From NCBI GenBank assembly GCA_020353115.1, contig CP070687.1, positions 2,289,250 through 2,296,493 of the forward strand: 7,244 bases of DNA. Direction: 5' to 3'. A program made the position numbers and the translations under genes. This document shows, in pieces, positions 1 through 6,335 of the stretch (its first letter is position 1; every line of letters starts with the position of its first letter). The notes under the pieces are model-generated. The model was not told where the DNA came from, ran no database searches, and saw only the letters and a list, made by a program, of their open reading frames with translations. This DNA comes from Bacteroidales bacterium (GTDB lineage Bacteria > Bacteroidota > Bacteroidia > Bacteroidales > VadinHA17).

Positions 1-186
1 CACGGATCTGATTCCATCGAAATATTCTTTCAGCTGGTCTCTGCATCGGAGAACCAGATCAGGAATACACCGGTTTGGTTTTCCCGGTTTATTTACAAAT
101 GTTACAGCCTGAATTATCTTTTCAGATCCTGAAATTTCCAACCAGCCAACCGGAGAATCGAAGCAAAGTTTGTATGTCTTCTCCAT
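1..186 (-). CDS. ogt: Methylated-DNA--protein-cysteine methyltransferase (Ogt/MGMT type), N-terminal fragment
   Basis: This is the first 62 codons of a gene that runs off the left edge. Enzymes of this family repair O6-alkylguanine (and O4-alkylthymine) by transferring the alkyl group irreversibly to a cysteine in their own active site. The fragment begins MEKTYKLCFDSPVGWLEIS and continues with a GSEKIIQAVTF strand and then CRDQLKEYFDGIRSV. The order 'SP(V/I)G..' strand, short hydrophobic strand, and a helix ending Q-L-x-E-Y-F-x-G-x-R is the usual N-terminal domain of Ogt proteins. The catalytic PCHRV segment lies outside the window, so activity cannot be judged. I chose the ATG at 186 because it places the SPVG motif at the normal distance from the N-terminus; an in-frame TTG at 204 is the only upstream alternative before a stop at 238-240. 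The gene is divergent from the acyltransferase. The family call is fairly secure from the fragment, but the exact subfamily is not. Confidence 0.8.
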   Translation of the reverse strand, partial: MEKTYKLCFDSPVGWLEISGSEKIIQAVTFVNKPGKPNRCIPDLVLRCRDQLKEYFDGIRSV

Positions 187-258
187 ATCCGAACTATATT
201 TCAAAAAACCCGACTTTCCATACGTACCGGCATGTTTTTATCCTATAGTGTTTAATGT

Positions 259-289
259 AAAATATACCTCCCGATCCCGGTTCAGCAAT
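259..289 (-). promoter_or_regulatory. Candidate Bacteroidota-type promoter for the ogt fragment
   Basis: Read on the minus strand, TATATTTT (266-259) differs from the Bacteroidota -7 consensus TAnnTTTG only in the last base. It is preceded, after exactly 19 nt, by TTG (288-286), matching the usual -33 element and spacing. Transcription would start about 65 nt upstream of the ATG at 186. This rests on pattern matching only, in an AT-rich divergent intergenic region of about 250 nt that otherwise shows just a T9 tract (326-334) and a weak plus-strand TATTTTTC at 348-355 as a possible acyltransferase promoter. Confidence 0.3.
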
Positions 290-434
290 CCATTCTGTTC
301 CGGATTCATTTTTGGCCTCATTTGGTTTTTTTTTTATCTTTCAAGGTTATTTTTCAAAGGTAATATTTCCTGCTGCAACGCTGGCATCGATTCCTGGGAT
401 TAGCAACATTGAAATAAAACCCTTCCCAATGGGA

Positions 435-1802
435 ATGCATAATATTGAAAAATGGTCACTGCATTATATGCTGTTAAAAACTGCAAGTGGTTTCTGGCAT
501 AACCGGATATACTACAGAAGGGTCACAGCTATCAATTATGATAAACTCCCAGCAGACGAACCCCTGATATTCGCAACGGTACATCAAAACGCGTTAATGG
601 ATGCCCTTGCCGTATTATACACGCTAAAAGGACAACCGGTGTTCCTTGCCCGGTCGGATATTTTCAGGAAGTCCCTGGTTGCCAGGATATTGTATTTTAT
701 TAAAATACTTCCTATTTTCCGGATCCGTGACGGTATATCTGCACTTAAACAGAACGATGCCACGTTCAATAAAACGATTGATGTCCTGAAAAACAAAAAC
801 GGACTGGTTATTTTGCCGGAAGGATTTCACGAGGGTAAACGAAGGCTCAAGCCGTTGAAAAAAGGGATTGCCAGAATCGGTTTTCAGGCAGAGGAGGCCA
901 GTGATTTTTCCCTGGGAATAAAGATTGTTCCGGTTGGGTTAGACTACAGCAATTATTTCAATTTCAGGAGTGAGCTTTTCCTGAATTTCGGGGAACCTGT
1001 GGAATTGTCCGATTATTTTAACCTTTACAGGGAAAATCCGGCTCGTGGAATGAACAAGCTACTGGAAGAGTTAAGTAAAAGACTCAGGAAGCAAATGATC
1101 CACATTGAAAGTAAGGGGCAGTATGAGGTGATTGATCTGTTAAGGGAGATTTACAGAACCAGGATGGTTAAACTAATGTCCTTCAGTACTCCCAGATATC
1201 CCTACAGGTTTTTTGCCGACCAAAAGCTTATATCTATATTAAACCAGGTCCAAAAAGAGCAGCCTTCAAAGATTGAGGAGTTAAGTCCGAAAGTCCGGTC
1301 AATGACGGAAGGAGTAAGATCCCTGAGATTCCGTTACTGGGTTCTTCAGAAAGATCTTCATTCATTCCCGGTACTTATCCTGAAAAGCCTTTTTATGGTT
1401 TTTTCCTTTCCGGTGTACATCTGGGGAGTGATCCATAATTATCTGCCTTATAAAATTCCGGTCTGGTTAATCAGACCGATTAAAGATGTCATGTTCCATA
1501 GTTCTTTCAAATTTGTCATTTCATTTCTTGTATTTCAGATCTATTATCTTCTCTTATTCATAATAATCCTGATATTTGCAGATCCTCTCTGGTTGAAGCT
1601 GGCGTATATTGCCAGCGTTCCCGTTAGCGGATTATTTGCGTTTCATTATTATTTAGGGGTAAAGAAAATCATTGCCGCATGGAGGTATAACTTCATGGTT
1701 CTGGCCAGGAACAGAAAGCTGGAAACGGTTAAAAAAATGTATGATGAGATTATCGGGATAACAGACCGCATTGTAAAACCGTTTCTTACACCGGAAAATT
1801 AG
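435..1802 (+). CDS. PlsC-type 1-acylglycerol-3-phosphate acyltransferase family protein with C-terminal membrane segments
   Basis: A 455-residue protein of the PlsC (LPLAT) superfamily, whose members move an acyl chain from acyl-CoA or acyl-ACP onto a glycerol phosphate or related lipid at the inner membrane. The catalytic block is HQNALMD at residues 50-56, with the His and Asp separated by five residues as in the GPT2-like LPLAT branch rather than the four of classical HX4D enzymes. The substrate-binding block LPEGFHEG lies at 127-134, followed by a basic K/R-rich stretch and the IVPVGLDY strand. After about residue 190 comes a soluble, charged linker and then three probable membrane helices near 314-334, 360-382 and 388-408, so the protein is longer than a minimal PlsC of about 250 residues. 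The reading frame stays open upstream to a TTG at 312, but that extension is T-rich and unlike the family. I prefer ATG 435 (MHNIEKWSLHY...), with ATG 429 nearly equivalent. The dehydrogenase follows 10 nt later, so they form an operon. The true acyl acceptor is unknown. Confidence 0.85.
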   Translation: MHNIEKWSLHYMLLKTASGFWHNRIYYRRVTAINYDKLPADEPLIFATVHQNALMDALAVLYTLKGQPVFLARSDIFRKSLVARILYFIKILPIFRIRDGISALKQNDATFNKTIDVLKNKNGLVILPEGFHEGKRRLKPLKKGIARIGFQAEEASDFSLGIKIVPVGLDYSNYFNFRSELFLNFGEPVELSDYFNLYRENPARGMNKLLEELSKRLRKQMIHIESKGQYEVIDLLREIYRTRMVKLMSFSTPRYPYRFFADQKLISILNQVQKEQPSKIEELSPKVRSMTEGVRSLRFRYWVLQKDLHSFPVLILKSLFMVFSFPVYIWGVIHNYLPYKIPVWLIRPIKDVMFHSSFKFVISFLVFQIYYLLLFIIILIFADPLWLKLAYIASVPVSGLFAFHYYLGVKKIIAAWRYNFMVLARNRKLETVKKMYDEIIGITDRIVKPFLTPEN

Positions 1803-1812
1803 AGTCAGTTGT

Positions 1813-2610
1813 ATGGATTTCAGGAATAAAATCATTTGGTTAACCGGTGGTTCTTCAGGTATTGGAGAAGCCCTGGTATATGCTTTTCTTGATCGGGGGG
1901 CTACTGTAATTGCTTCTTCAGAAGATCATGAAGGACTGATCAGGGTACGAAACACCTGTCGTGAAGAGGTTAGGGAGAGATGCCACATTGTACCCTTTGA
2001 CCTGGAGATATCGGATGAGATCCACAAAACAGTTGAAGAACAGATCGGGAATTTCGGCCGTATTGATATCTTACTTAATATCGGAGGGATCAGCCAGCGA
2101 TCGCTTATAAAGGAGACCTCTTTTCAAATCGACAGAAGAATCATGGAGATCAATTATTTTGGCACAATTGCATTTACCAAGGCTGTTCTTCCCTATATGA
2201 TAAAACAGGGATTCGGGCATATCGTAGCCACTACCAGCCTTGTTGGAACGTTCGGATTTCCTTTACGGTCGGCATATTCAGCATCCAAACATGCACTTCA
2301 CGGATTTTTTGAAACCCTTCGCTCCGAATGCCGGAGTGAGAATATCCAGGTAACCATACTCATACCGGGCAGGGTACGAACGAATATTTCCATTCACGCC
2401 TTGACAAAAGAGGGTTTGCAGCACGGTCAGATGGATCATGGGCAGGCATCGGGTATTTCTCCTGATAAGGCAGCCCGGCAAATCATCAGGGCTATCATGA
2501 AAAAAAAGAAGGAGGCGCTTATCGGAGGAAAGGAACTTGTCATGTTTTATATCCGTAAATTTTTCCCGGGAATCTTCTACCAAATTTCTTCCAAAATGAA
2601 ACCTACCTAG
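1813..2610 (+). CDS. Short-chain dehydrogenase/reductase, DHRS7 / 11-beta-HSD1-like
   Basis: A 265-residue classical SDR, the usual length for the family, expected to be a cytosolic or membrane-associated NAD(P)-dependent oxidoreductase acting on a hydroxyl/carbonyl pair. Visible motifs are the cofactor loop TGGSSGIG (11-18), D63 after the third strand, NIGG (89-92) where most SDRs have NNAG, the structural Asn114, catalytic Ser142, and the YSASK motif with Tyr155 and Lys159, then PGRVRTN (185-191). The stretch NIGGISQRSLIKETS closely resembles the NNGGMSQRS region of vertebrate DHRS7, which supports the subfamily call. The C-terminus carries a basic KKKK run (230-233) and a hydrophobic/aromatic tail (VMFYIRKFFPGIFYQI) that could contact membrane. 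The gene starts 10 nt after the acyltransferase stop, so the two are almost certainly co-transcribed and the substrate may be lipophilic; that is inference. Cofactor preference is unclear: the stretch after the second strand reads IASSED, without the arginine typical of NADP-binding members. Confidence 0.9.
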   Translation: MDFRNKIIWLTGGSSGIGEALVYAFLDRGATVIASSEDHEGLIRVRNTCREEVRERCHIVPFDLEISDEIHKTVEEQIGNFGRIDILLNIGGISQRSLIKETSFQIDRRIMEINYFGTIAFTKAVLPYMIKQGFGHIVATTSLVGTFGFPLRSAYSASKHALHGFFETLRSECRSENIQVTILIPGRVRTNISIHALTKEGLQHGQMDHGQASGISPDKAARQIIRAIMKKKKEALIGGKELVMFYIRKFFPGIFYQISSKMKPT

Positions 2611-2632
2611 GTTCAATTCAGAGAATATTCCG

Positions 2633-2640
2633 TAACTTTA
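2633..2640 (+). promoter_or_regulatory. Possible -7 box (TAACTTTA) upstream of the VOC gene
   Basis: TAACTTTA matches TAnnTTTG except for the last base and sits 16 nt before the ATG at 2657. It is followed by CGAAA exactly as in the candidate lysE promoter on the other strand. No good -33 TTTG is present (only TTC near 2612), so it may be weak, or the VOC gene may be read mainly from the upstream operon. Confidence 0.3.
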
Positions 2641-2656
2641 CGAAAATATTTTCAGT

Positions 2657-3733
2657 ATGCAAGAAGTAATTATCAGCGGTATACAGCAGATAGGGATTGG
2701 TGTTCCCAATGTACATGAGGCATGGAAATGGTACCGTAAACATTTCGGGATGGATATCCGGATTTTTGAAGAAAATGCCAGTGCCGACTTAATGTTAAAC
2801 TACACTGGCGGGAAACCGGTTAAGCGACATGCTGCCCTGGCACTGAACCTTCAGGGAGGAGGAGGATTCGAGATCTGGCAATATACAGAAAGGATACCGC
2901 AACCTCCTGCTTTTGATATTGCTATTGGTGATTTCGGGATTTTTGCAGCAAAGATGAAATGCAGAGATGTTCGTGCAACCCTTGAGCTTTTCAAATCAAA
3001 CAATCACGATATTAACGGTGAAATCAGGACAGATCCAAGGGGTAAGGAATATTTTTTTGTAAAAGATCCCTATGGAAATCTGTTTCAGATGGAAGAAGGA
3101 TATGCCTGGTTTAAAAACGAAAAGAAGCCAACCGGAGCATCAAGCGGGGTAATCATTGGTGTTTCAAATATTGAGAAATCACGTGTGGTTTATTCGGAGA
3201 TTCTCGGGTATGATGAAGTCCTGTTCGATAATACAGCCGTATTCGATGACCTGTCCGGCATTCCGGGAGGAGACAGTAAAATAAGACGTGTCCTGCTCAA
3301 ACACAGCAAAAACAGGATGGGTGGTTTCAGCAGACTCTTCGGCCCAAGCCATATCGAACTTATTCAAAGCCTGGAACGTAAGCCTCAAAAAATATATGAG
3401 GGAAGATACTGGGGGGATCTGGGATTTATTCATCTCTGCTATGATATTCATGGCATGGAGATTCTGAAAGAAGCTTGTGAATCCAAAGGATATCCCTTTA
3501 CCGTGGACAGTTTTGAAAATTTTAAAGGAAACAGTTTCGATATGGGTGAGGCAGCAGGCCATTTCTCCTATATAGAAGATCCCGATGGTACGCTAATCGA
3601 ATTTGTCGAAACACATAAGATCCCCATTTTCAAAAAAATAGGCTGGTATCTGAACCTGAAGAAAAGGGATCCAAAAAAGGCCTTACCCGACTGGCTCCTT
3701 AAATCATTGAAATTTCAAAGGGTAAGGGATTGA
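2657..3733 (+). CDS. Two-domain VOC superfamily (glyoxalase/dioxygenase-fold) protein
   Basis: A 358-residue cytosolic protein made of two consecutive VOC domains, about residues 7-150 and 162-320, plus a basic tail. Each begins with a strand of the IGIGVPNV type and ends with DP-x-G-x-L (KDPYGNLFQ 136-144; EDPDGTLIE 307-315), as in glyoxalase I, extradiol dioxygenases and 4-hydroxyphenylpyruvate dioxygenase. By my hand alignment the four metal-ligand positions of domain 1 read Gln11, Glu72, Ala97 and Gln144, so it has probably lost metal binding. Domain 2 reads Gly164, Glu234, His259 and Glu315, keeping three of the four. A divalent metal enzyme using domain 2, or a binding-only protein, are both possible; the substrate cannot be named. 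The gene lies 46 nt after the dehydrogenase in the same direction and may share its transcript. The family call is secure, the function is not. Confidence 0.82.
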   Translation: MQEVIISGIQQIGIGVPNVHEAWKWYRKHFGMDIRIFEENASADLMLNYTGGKPVKRHAALALNLQGGGGFEIWQYTERIPQPPAFDIAIGDFGIFAAKMKCRDVRATLELFKSNNHDINGEIRTDPRGKEYFFVKDPYGNLFQMEEGYAWFKNEKKPTGASSGVIIGVSNIEKSRVVYSEILGYDEVLFDNTAVFDDLSGIPGGDSKIRRVLLKHSKNRMGGFSRLFGPSHIELIQSLERKPQKIYEGRYWGDLGFIHLCYDIHGMEILKEACESKGYPFTVDSFENFKGNSFDMGEAAGHFSYIEDPDGTLIEFVETHKIPIFKKIGWYLNLKKRDPKKALPDWLLKSLKFQRVRD

Positions 3734-3948
3734 GATGAATAAAGATATAAATTCCATTACCACCTCCGGATAACCGGCCCGCTAACCACTAAAATTTGTC
3801 CGGTAAGAATCAAACCTTGAAAAAACAGAAACAGGAATTTGAATCGGTATTTAATACAAGATATTCGTCTTCCAGATTCCGGTATTTTCCTGCCTCTTCG
3901 ATGATCATATACACTTCTCAGGAAATAATCGGATTATGAAATAAGAGT

Positions 3949-5184
3949 TTACGATCCTTCACGTGCAATCTCTTCAACGTTCCTGAATACCCTCATGAAA
4001 TTTCCACCCCATATTTTTTCAATCTCTTTGGCAGAATAGCCTCTTCTGACCAGCTCACGGGTTATGTTACCCATCTGGCTGACATCATAGCAATCCTTTA
4101 CTCCCCCACCCCCATCGAAATCCGTACCGATTCCTACATGGTCAATCCCAGCCACCTCAACAATATGATCAACATGATCAACCACATCCGAAACCGTAGC
4201 CAATTTTGGAGGAAATTCCCTGTCAAGTGCATAAAATTCCTCCCGTGCCTTTTGCAACTCTTCCTCACCGAGATCCCTGAAACTGCCCCATTTTTCCCTG
4301 AGAGCGGCCCTTGCCGAATCTCTTTCCGGAAACGGTTCAGGTTCTTTTACATAGGAACTCAATATGCACATCTGGATAACACCACCGTTTTCTGCGAGTT
4401 TTTTAAGCATTTCATCATCCAGATTCCTGGGATTATCACAAATTGCCCGAGCACAGGAATGGGAAGCAATGACAGGTGCAGCTGAAATTTCAAGTACATC
4501 ATAAAAGGATTCGTCCGAAATGTGACTGACATCGACAATCATTCCAAGGCGGTTCATTTCCCTTACCACCTCTTTACCGAAATCACTCAGTCCATTATGC
4601 TCGACACCGCCCCGATCATTTGACGAATCGCATATATCATTATTTCTCGTATGGCAAAGTGTAATATACCTTGCACCCAGGTCATAATACTTTTCAATCA
4701 TATTCAGGTCTTTTCCAACGGGATAACCATTTTCCAATCCAATATAAATAGCTCTTTTCCCTTTTTTCTCAATCTCATAACCGTCATCTGAATCCAAAGC
4801 GATCTCTGCGATCCCAGAATGCTCTTCCAGTGTCTTCTCTATCTCTTCAAAAACGGACAATGCCAGATTTTTTGCCCGCTCATAACCTTCAGGAGTCCTT
4901 TCTCCCTGACCAACAAATACGGCGAAAAAGATTGCATCGAGGCCTCCATCCTTCATTCTTATGAAATCAACTCTTCCTCCTCCCTGGTAAGGATCATTTC
5001 GCTCCCCCGGATTATAATCAGACCGCAAGAGTCGCATCGGGGTATCACAGTGGGTATCAATGGTAAAAATCTTTTCATGAATCGTATCAGCTTTTTCATC
5101 CAGTGGCTTTTCACTCATCTGGCAGGATGTCAGGCAGCAAATACTTAAAAGAAGAATGTAATAAACGGATCGGTACAGCTTCAT
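3949..5184 (-). CDS. Membrane dipeptidase lipoprotein (peptidase family M19)
   Basis: A 411-residue zinc dipeptidase of the renal-dipeptidase family, which cleaves dipeptides and often accepts D-residues. Counting from ATG 5184, the N-terminus MKLYRSVYYILLLSICCLTSC is a lipoprotein signal peptide with lipobox L-T-S-C and lipidated Cys21, so the enzyme should be anchored in the periplasm or outer membrane. Expected M19 metal and active-site residues are all present: His45 and Asp47 in THCD, Glu151 in GLEN, His221 in VSHIS, His242 in ASHS, Arg253 in NPRN and Asp355 in GTDFDG. A charged segment around residues 283-327 lies between the fourth and last metal motifs. The frame stays open to a TTG at 5208, but that codon abuts a near-perfect promoter box and lengthens the signal peptide oddly, so ATG 5184 is preferred. 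The gene is convergent with the VOC gene across a 215-nt gap and appears monocistronic. A role in peptide scavenging or peptidoglycan-peptide turnover is inferred. Confidence 0.93.
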   Translation of the reverse strand: MKLYRSVYYILLLSICCLTSCQMSEKPLDEKADTIHEKIFTIDTHCDTPMRLLRSDYNPGERNDPYQGGGRVDFIRMKDGGLDAIFFAVFVGQGERTPEGYERAKNLALSVFEEIEKTLEEHSGIAEIALDSDDGYEIEKKGKRAIYIGLENGYPVGKDLNMIEKYYDLGARYITLCHTRNNDICDSSNDRGGVEHNGLSDFGKEVVREMNRLGMIVDVSHISDESFYDVLEISAAPVIASHSCARAICDNPRNLDDEMLKKLAENGGVIQMCILSSYVKEPEPFPERDSARAALREKWGSFRDLGEEELQKAREEFYALDREFPPKLATVSDVVDHVDHIVEVAGIDHVGIGTDFDGGGGVKDCYDVSQMGNITRELVRRGYSAKEIEKIWGGNFMRVFRNVEEIAREGS

Positions 5185-5209
5185 AGGATTATAGTTTGAT
5201 AATTTCAAT

Positions 5210-5217
5210 CAAAGCTA
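5210..5217 (-). promoter_or_regulatory. -7 box TAGCTTTG of the dipeptidase promoter
   Basis: On the minus strand TAGCTTTG (5217-5210) is a perfect match to the Bacteroidota -7 consensus TAnnTTTG. It lies 25 nt upstream of the preferred ATG at 5184, giving a short leader of roughly 18-20 nt. The -33 region is poor (CATCTTCAG, no clear TTTG). The box just upstream of the TTG at 5208 argues against that codon being the translation start. Confidence 0.5.
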
Positions 5218-5344
5218 ATGATTTTTTTATTCTGAAGATGGAAGATGATGCTATTGCACAACACACCGTATACGACTCACCGGGTGGTACTTGTGCGAAC
5301 GACCGGGGTTAGGTTCCCTTGTTGAAGTGTCAGAGTAAGACCCG

Positions 5345-5456
5345 GTCCTGGAGATCCTGAGGCGACCTGCAAACCTGCCTGCAGCAAGCAGGATCACCAT
5401 GCTTACCCCCGGTTTCAATGCAGGTCGACTGCCTGTCCTGGAGATCCTGAGGCGAC
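5345..5456. repeat. Pair of exact 22-nt direct repeats spaced 90 nt apart
   Basis: The segments 5345-5366 and 5435-5456 are identical over 22 nt (both begin GTCCTGGAGATCC and end GAGGCGAC). They sit in the GC-rich block between the dipeptidase and exporter genes. The flanks diverge immediately on both sides (CG before and CTGC after the first copy; CT before and TATC after the second). The first copy shares its last four bases with the left arm of the 9-bp inverted repeat. Two copies with one 68-nt spacer do not make a CRISPR. Confidence 0.85.
5363..5427. repeat. Inverted repeat with nested hairpin
   Basis: CGACCTGCA at 5363-5371 is the exact reverse complement of TGCAGGTCG at 5419-5427. Inside the 47-nt loop a second stem, CCTGC 5374-5378 with GCAGG 5388-5392, has a 9-nt loop containing the palindrome CTGCAG (5379-5384). 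The nested arrangement is what a folded RNA domain or a cruciform would show. No T-run follows, so it is not an intrinsic terminator. Confidence 0.6.
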
Positions 5457-5702
5457 TATCGAAACCAAATACCCGCAGGTCTGTCAGGCGCGGGTGCCTG
5501 GCTCTTTCAGGTTTTACAGCAATGGAATACTGTCAGAGTTACTCATACCTTCTGGCCTTCGACCTTATATCCAAGTTTTACATTCCGGTACGAGGGCAGA
5601 ATCATTCCCGCACGTAACGGCAAGAGCAGGTGCTGAAGGAAGCGGGGACCGTTTTGTCAAATCCCTGAATCAGATGATTATTGAAGGAACAGAGGTTATA
5701 TC

Positions 5703-6335
5703 TCATCCATGAGAAAGGAGGAGACTGAAAATAGCTGCGAGACCGAAAATGAAAATTACGCTGCCGCTAAGTTTATTGAACCAGAATATGGTTCGCAGCC
5801 TGAATCTTTTCCTGAATCGTGTAATTATTGTACTGATAAAAAACCAGGAAAGGGATGCTCCGAGAAAAATTCCGGTAACAACGTAGAAGGTACTTCCAAA
5901 GTGATTGAGATCACCCGACAGTTTAAATCCCGCAAAAACGGCAACAAACATCAGGATGGTAAGTGGATTTGACAGGGCTAAAAGCAGAATGGAGATAAAT
6001 TCCTCCACAGGCCTGATCCTTTTAATCCGGTTTGCTCTCAATTGTTTAACCGGATTGGCGATAAAGATCCTGAATCCGACCATCAGGATAACCAGGCCAC
6101 CCAGTATCTGGAAATAAAGCTTCTGTTCATTCAAAAAATTTATAATGAAGGTCAGCCCGATTGCAGCAATCAAGGCAAATATGGTATCTGCCGTAGCGAT
6201 TCCCAATCCGGACATAAAGCCCGATGTCCTGCCTTTATTCAATGTCCTCTGAACAGCCAGGAGTCCCATCGGTCCGAGTGGAACGGATACGGCCAAACCG
6301 ATCAATATACCTTTTACAAACAAACTCAACTCCAT
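5703..6335 (-). CDS. LysE/RhtB-family amino-acid (or small-metabolite) exporter
   Basis: A 210-residue integral inner-membrane protein of the LysE superfamily, the standard size for this group of proton-coupled exporters of amino acids and related small molecules. About six membrane helices can be placed near residues 4-26, 40-62, 72-93, 113-136, 147-168 and 188-207. Family landmarks are PLGPMGLLA (19-27) in the first helix, followed by the Q-R-T-L-x-K-G-R loop, the GLGIATADTIF helix (43-53), and SNPLTILMF (122-130), which carries the conserved Asn-Pro of the fourth helix. A basic loop around 97-108 (KQLRANRIKRIR) is expected on the cytoplasmic side. The ATG at 6335 gives a membrane helix straight from the N-terminus, as is usual. 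The gene stands alone on the minus strand, 193 nt from the aldehyde dehydrogenase stop, and has its own candidate promoter. The substrate cannot be deduced; neighbours give no clear hint. Confidence 0.9.
   Translation of the reverse strand: MELSLFVKGILIGLAVSVPLGPMGLLAVQRTLNKGRTSGFMSGLGIATADTIFALIAAIGLTFIINFLNEQKLYFQILGGLVILMVGFRIFIANPVKQLRANRIKRIRPVEEFISILLLALSNPLTILMFVAVFAGFKLSGDLNHFGSTFYVVTGIFLGASLSWFFISTIITRFRKRFRLRTIFWFNKLSGSVIFIFGLAAIFSLLLSHG

Larger units (their letters stand above)
5218..5702. other. Gene-poor intergenic region with a GC-rich structured block; possible group II intron fragment
   Basis: About 490 nt separate the dipeptidase promoter from the exporter stop codon, and no frame gives a recognisable protein. 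From about 5275 to 5520 the sequence is clearly richer in G+C than its neighbours and packed with complementary segments: ACCGGGG 5302-5308 with CCCCGGT 5407-5413, a 9-bp outer stem (5363-5371 with 5419-5427) enclosing a CCTGC/GCAGG hairpin (5374-5378 with 5388-5392), and ACCCGC/GCGGGT (5471-5476 with 5490-5495). A GTGCG at 5293-5297 matches the GUGYG that begins group II introns, and a helix-rich RNA domain would follow it on the plus strand. No reverse transcriptase frame and no complete domain V hairpin can be seen, so if this is an intron it is a fragment. A different structured RNA or a decayed mobile element is equally possible. The right part (5520-5702) shows nothing I recognise. Confidence 0.3.

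Noticed and set aside
170..403. Plus-strand open frame of 77 codons over the divergent intergenic region
   Set aside because: It overlaps the start of the ogt fragment on the other strand, begins inside that gene, and its translation is rich in Phe and Ser with no recognisable motif.
312..434. Upstream extension of the acyltransferase frame to a TTG at 312
   Set aside because: It is T-rich, encodes F-rich residues, and adds about 41 residues not expected in the family, whereas ATG 435 gives a normal N-terminus.
3766..3803. CCGGATAA / TTGTCCGG inverted repeat as a terminator between the convergent VOC and dipeptidase genes
   Set aside because: The stem has one wobble pair, the loop is about 22 nt, and no T-run follows on either strand, so it does not meet the pattern of an intrinsic terminator.
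4138..5148. Plus-strand open frames opposite the dipeptidase
   Set aside because: They are antisense to a gene with a complete set of M19 active-site residues, and their own translations carry no recognisable motif.
5345..5456. CRISPR-like repeat-spacer-repeat
   Set aside because: There are only two copies, no further units, no cas genes and no leader. The repeat is part of a hairpin-rich block with a different explanation.
5399..5712. Two overlapping plus-strand open frames (5399-5617 and 5494-5712) of 72 codons each
   Set aside because: Both are arginine- and serine-rich or otherwise unlike a known family, and they overlap each other in different frames. They lie partly in the repeat and hairpin block, and one runs into the end of the exporter gene. 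They look like chance frames.
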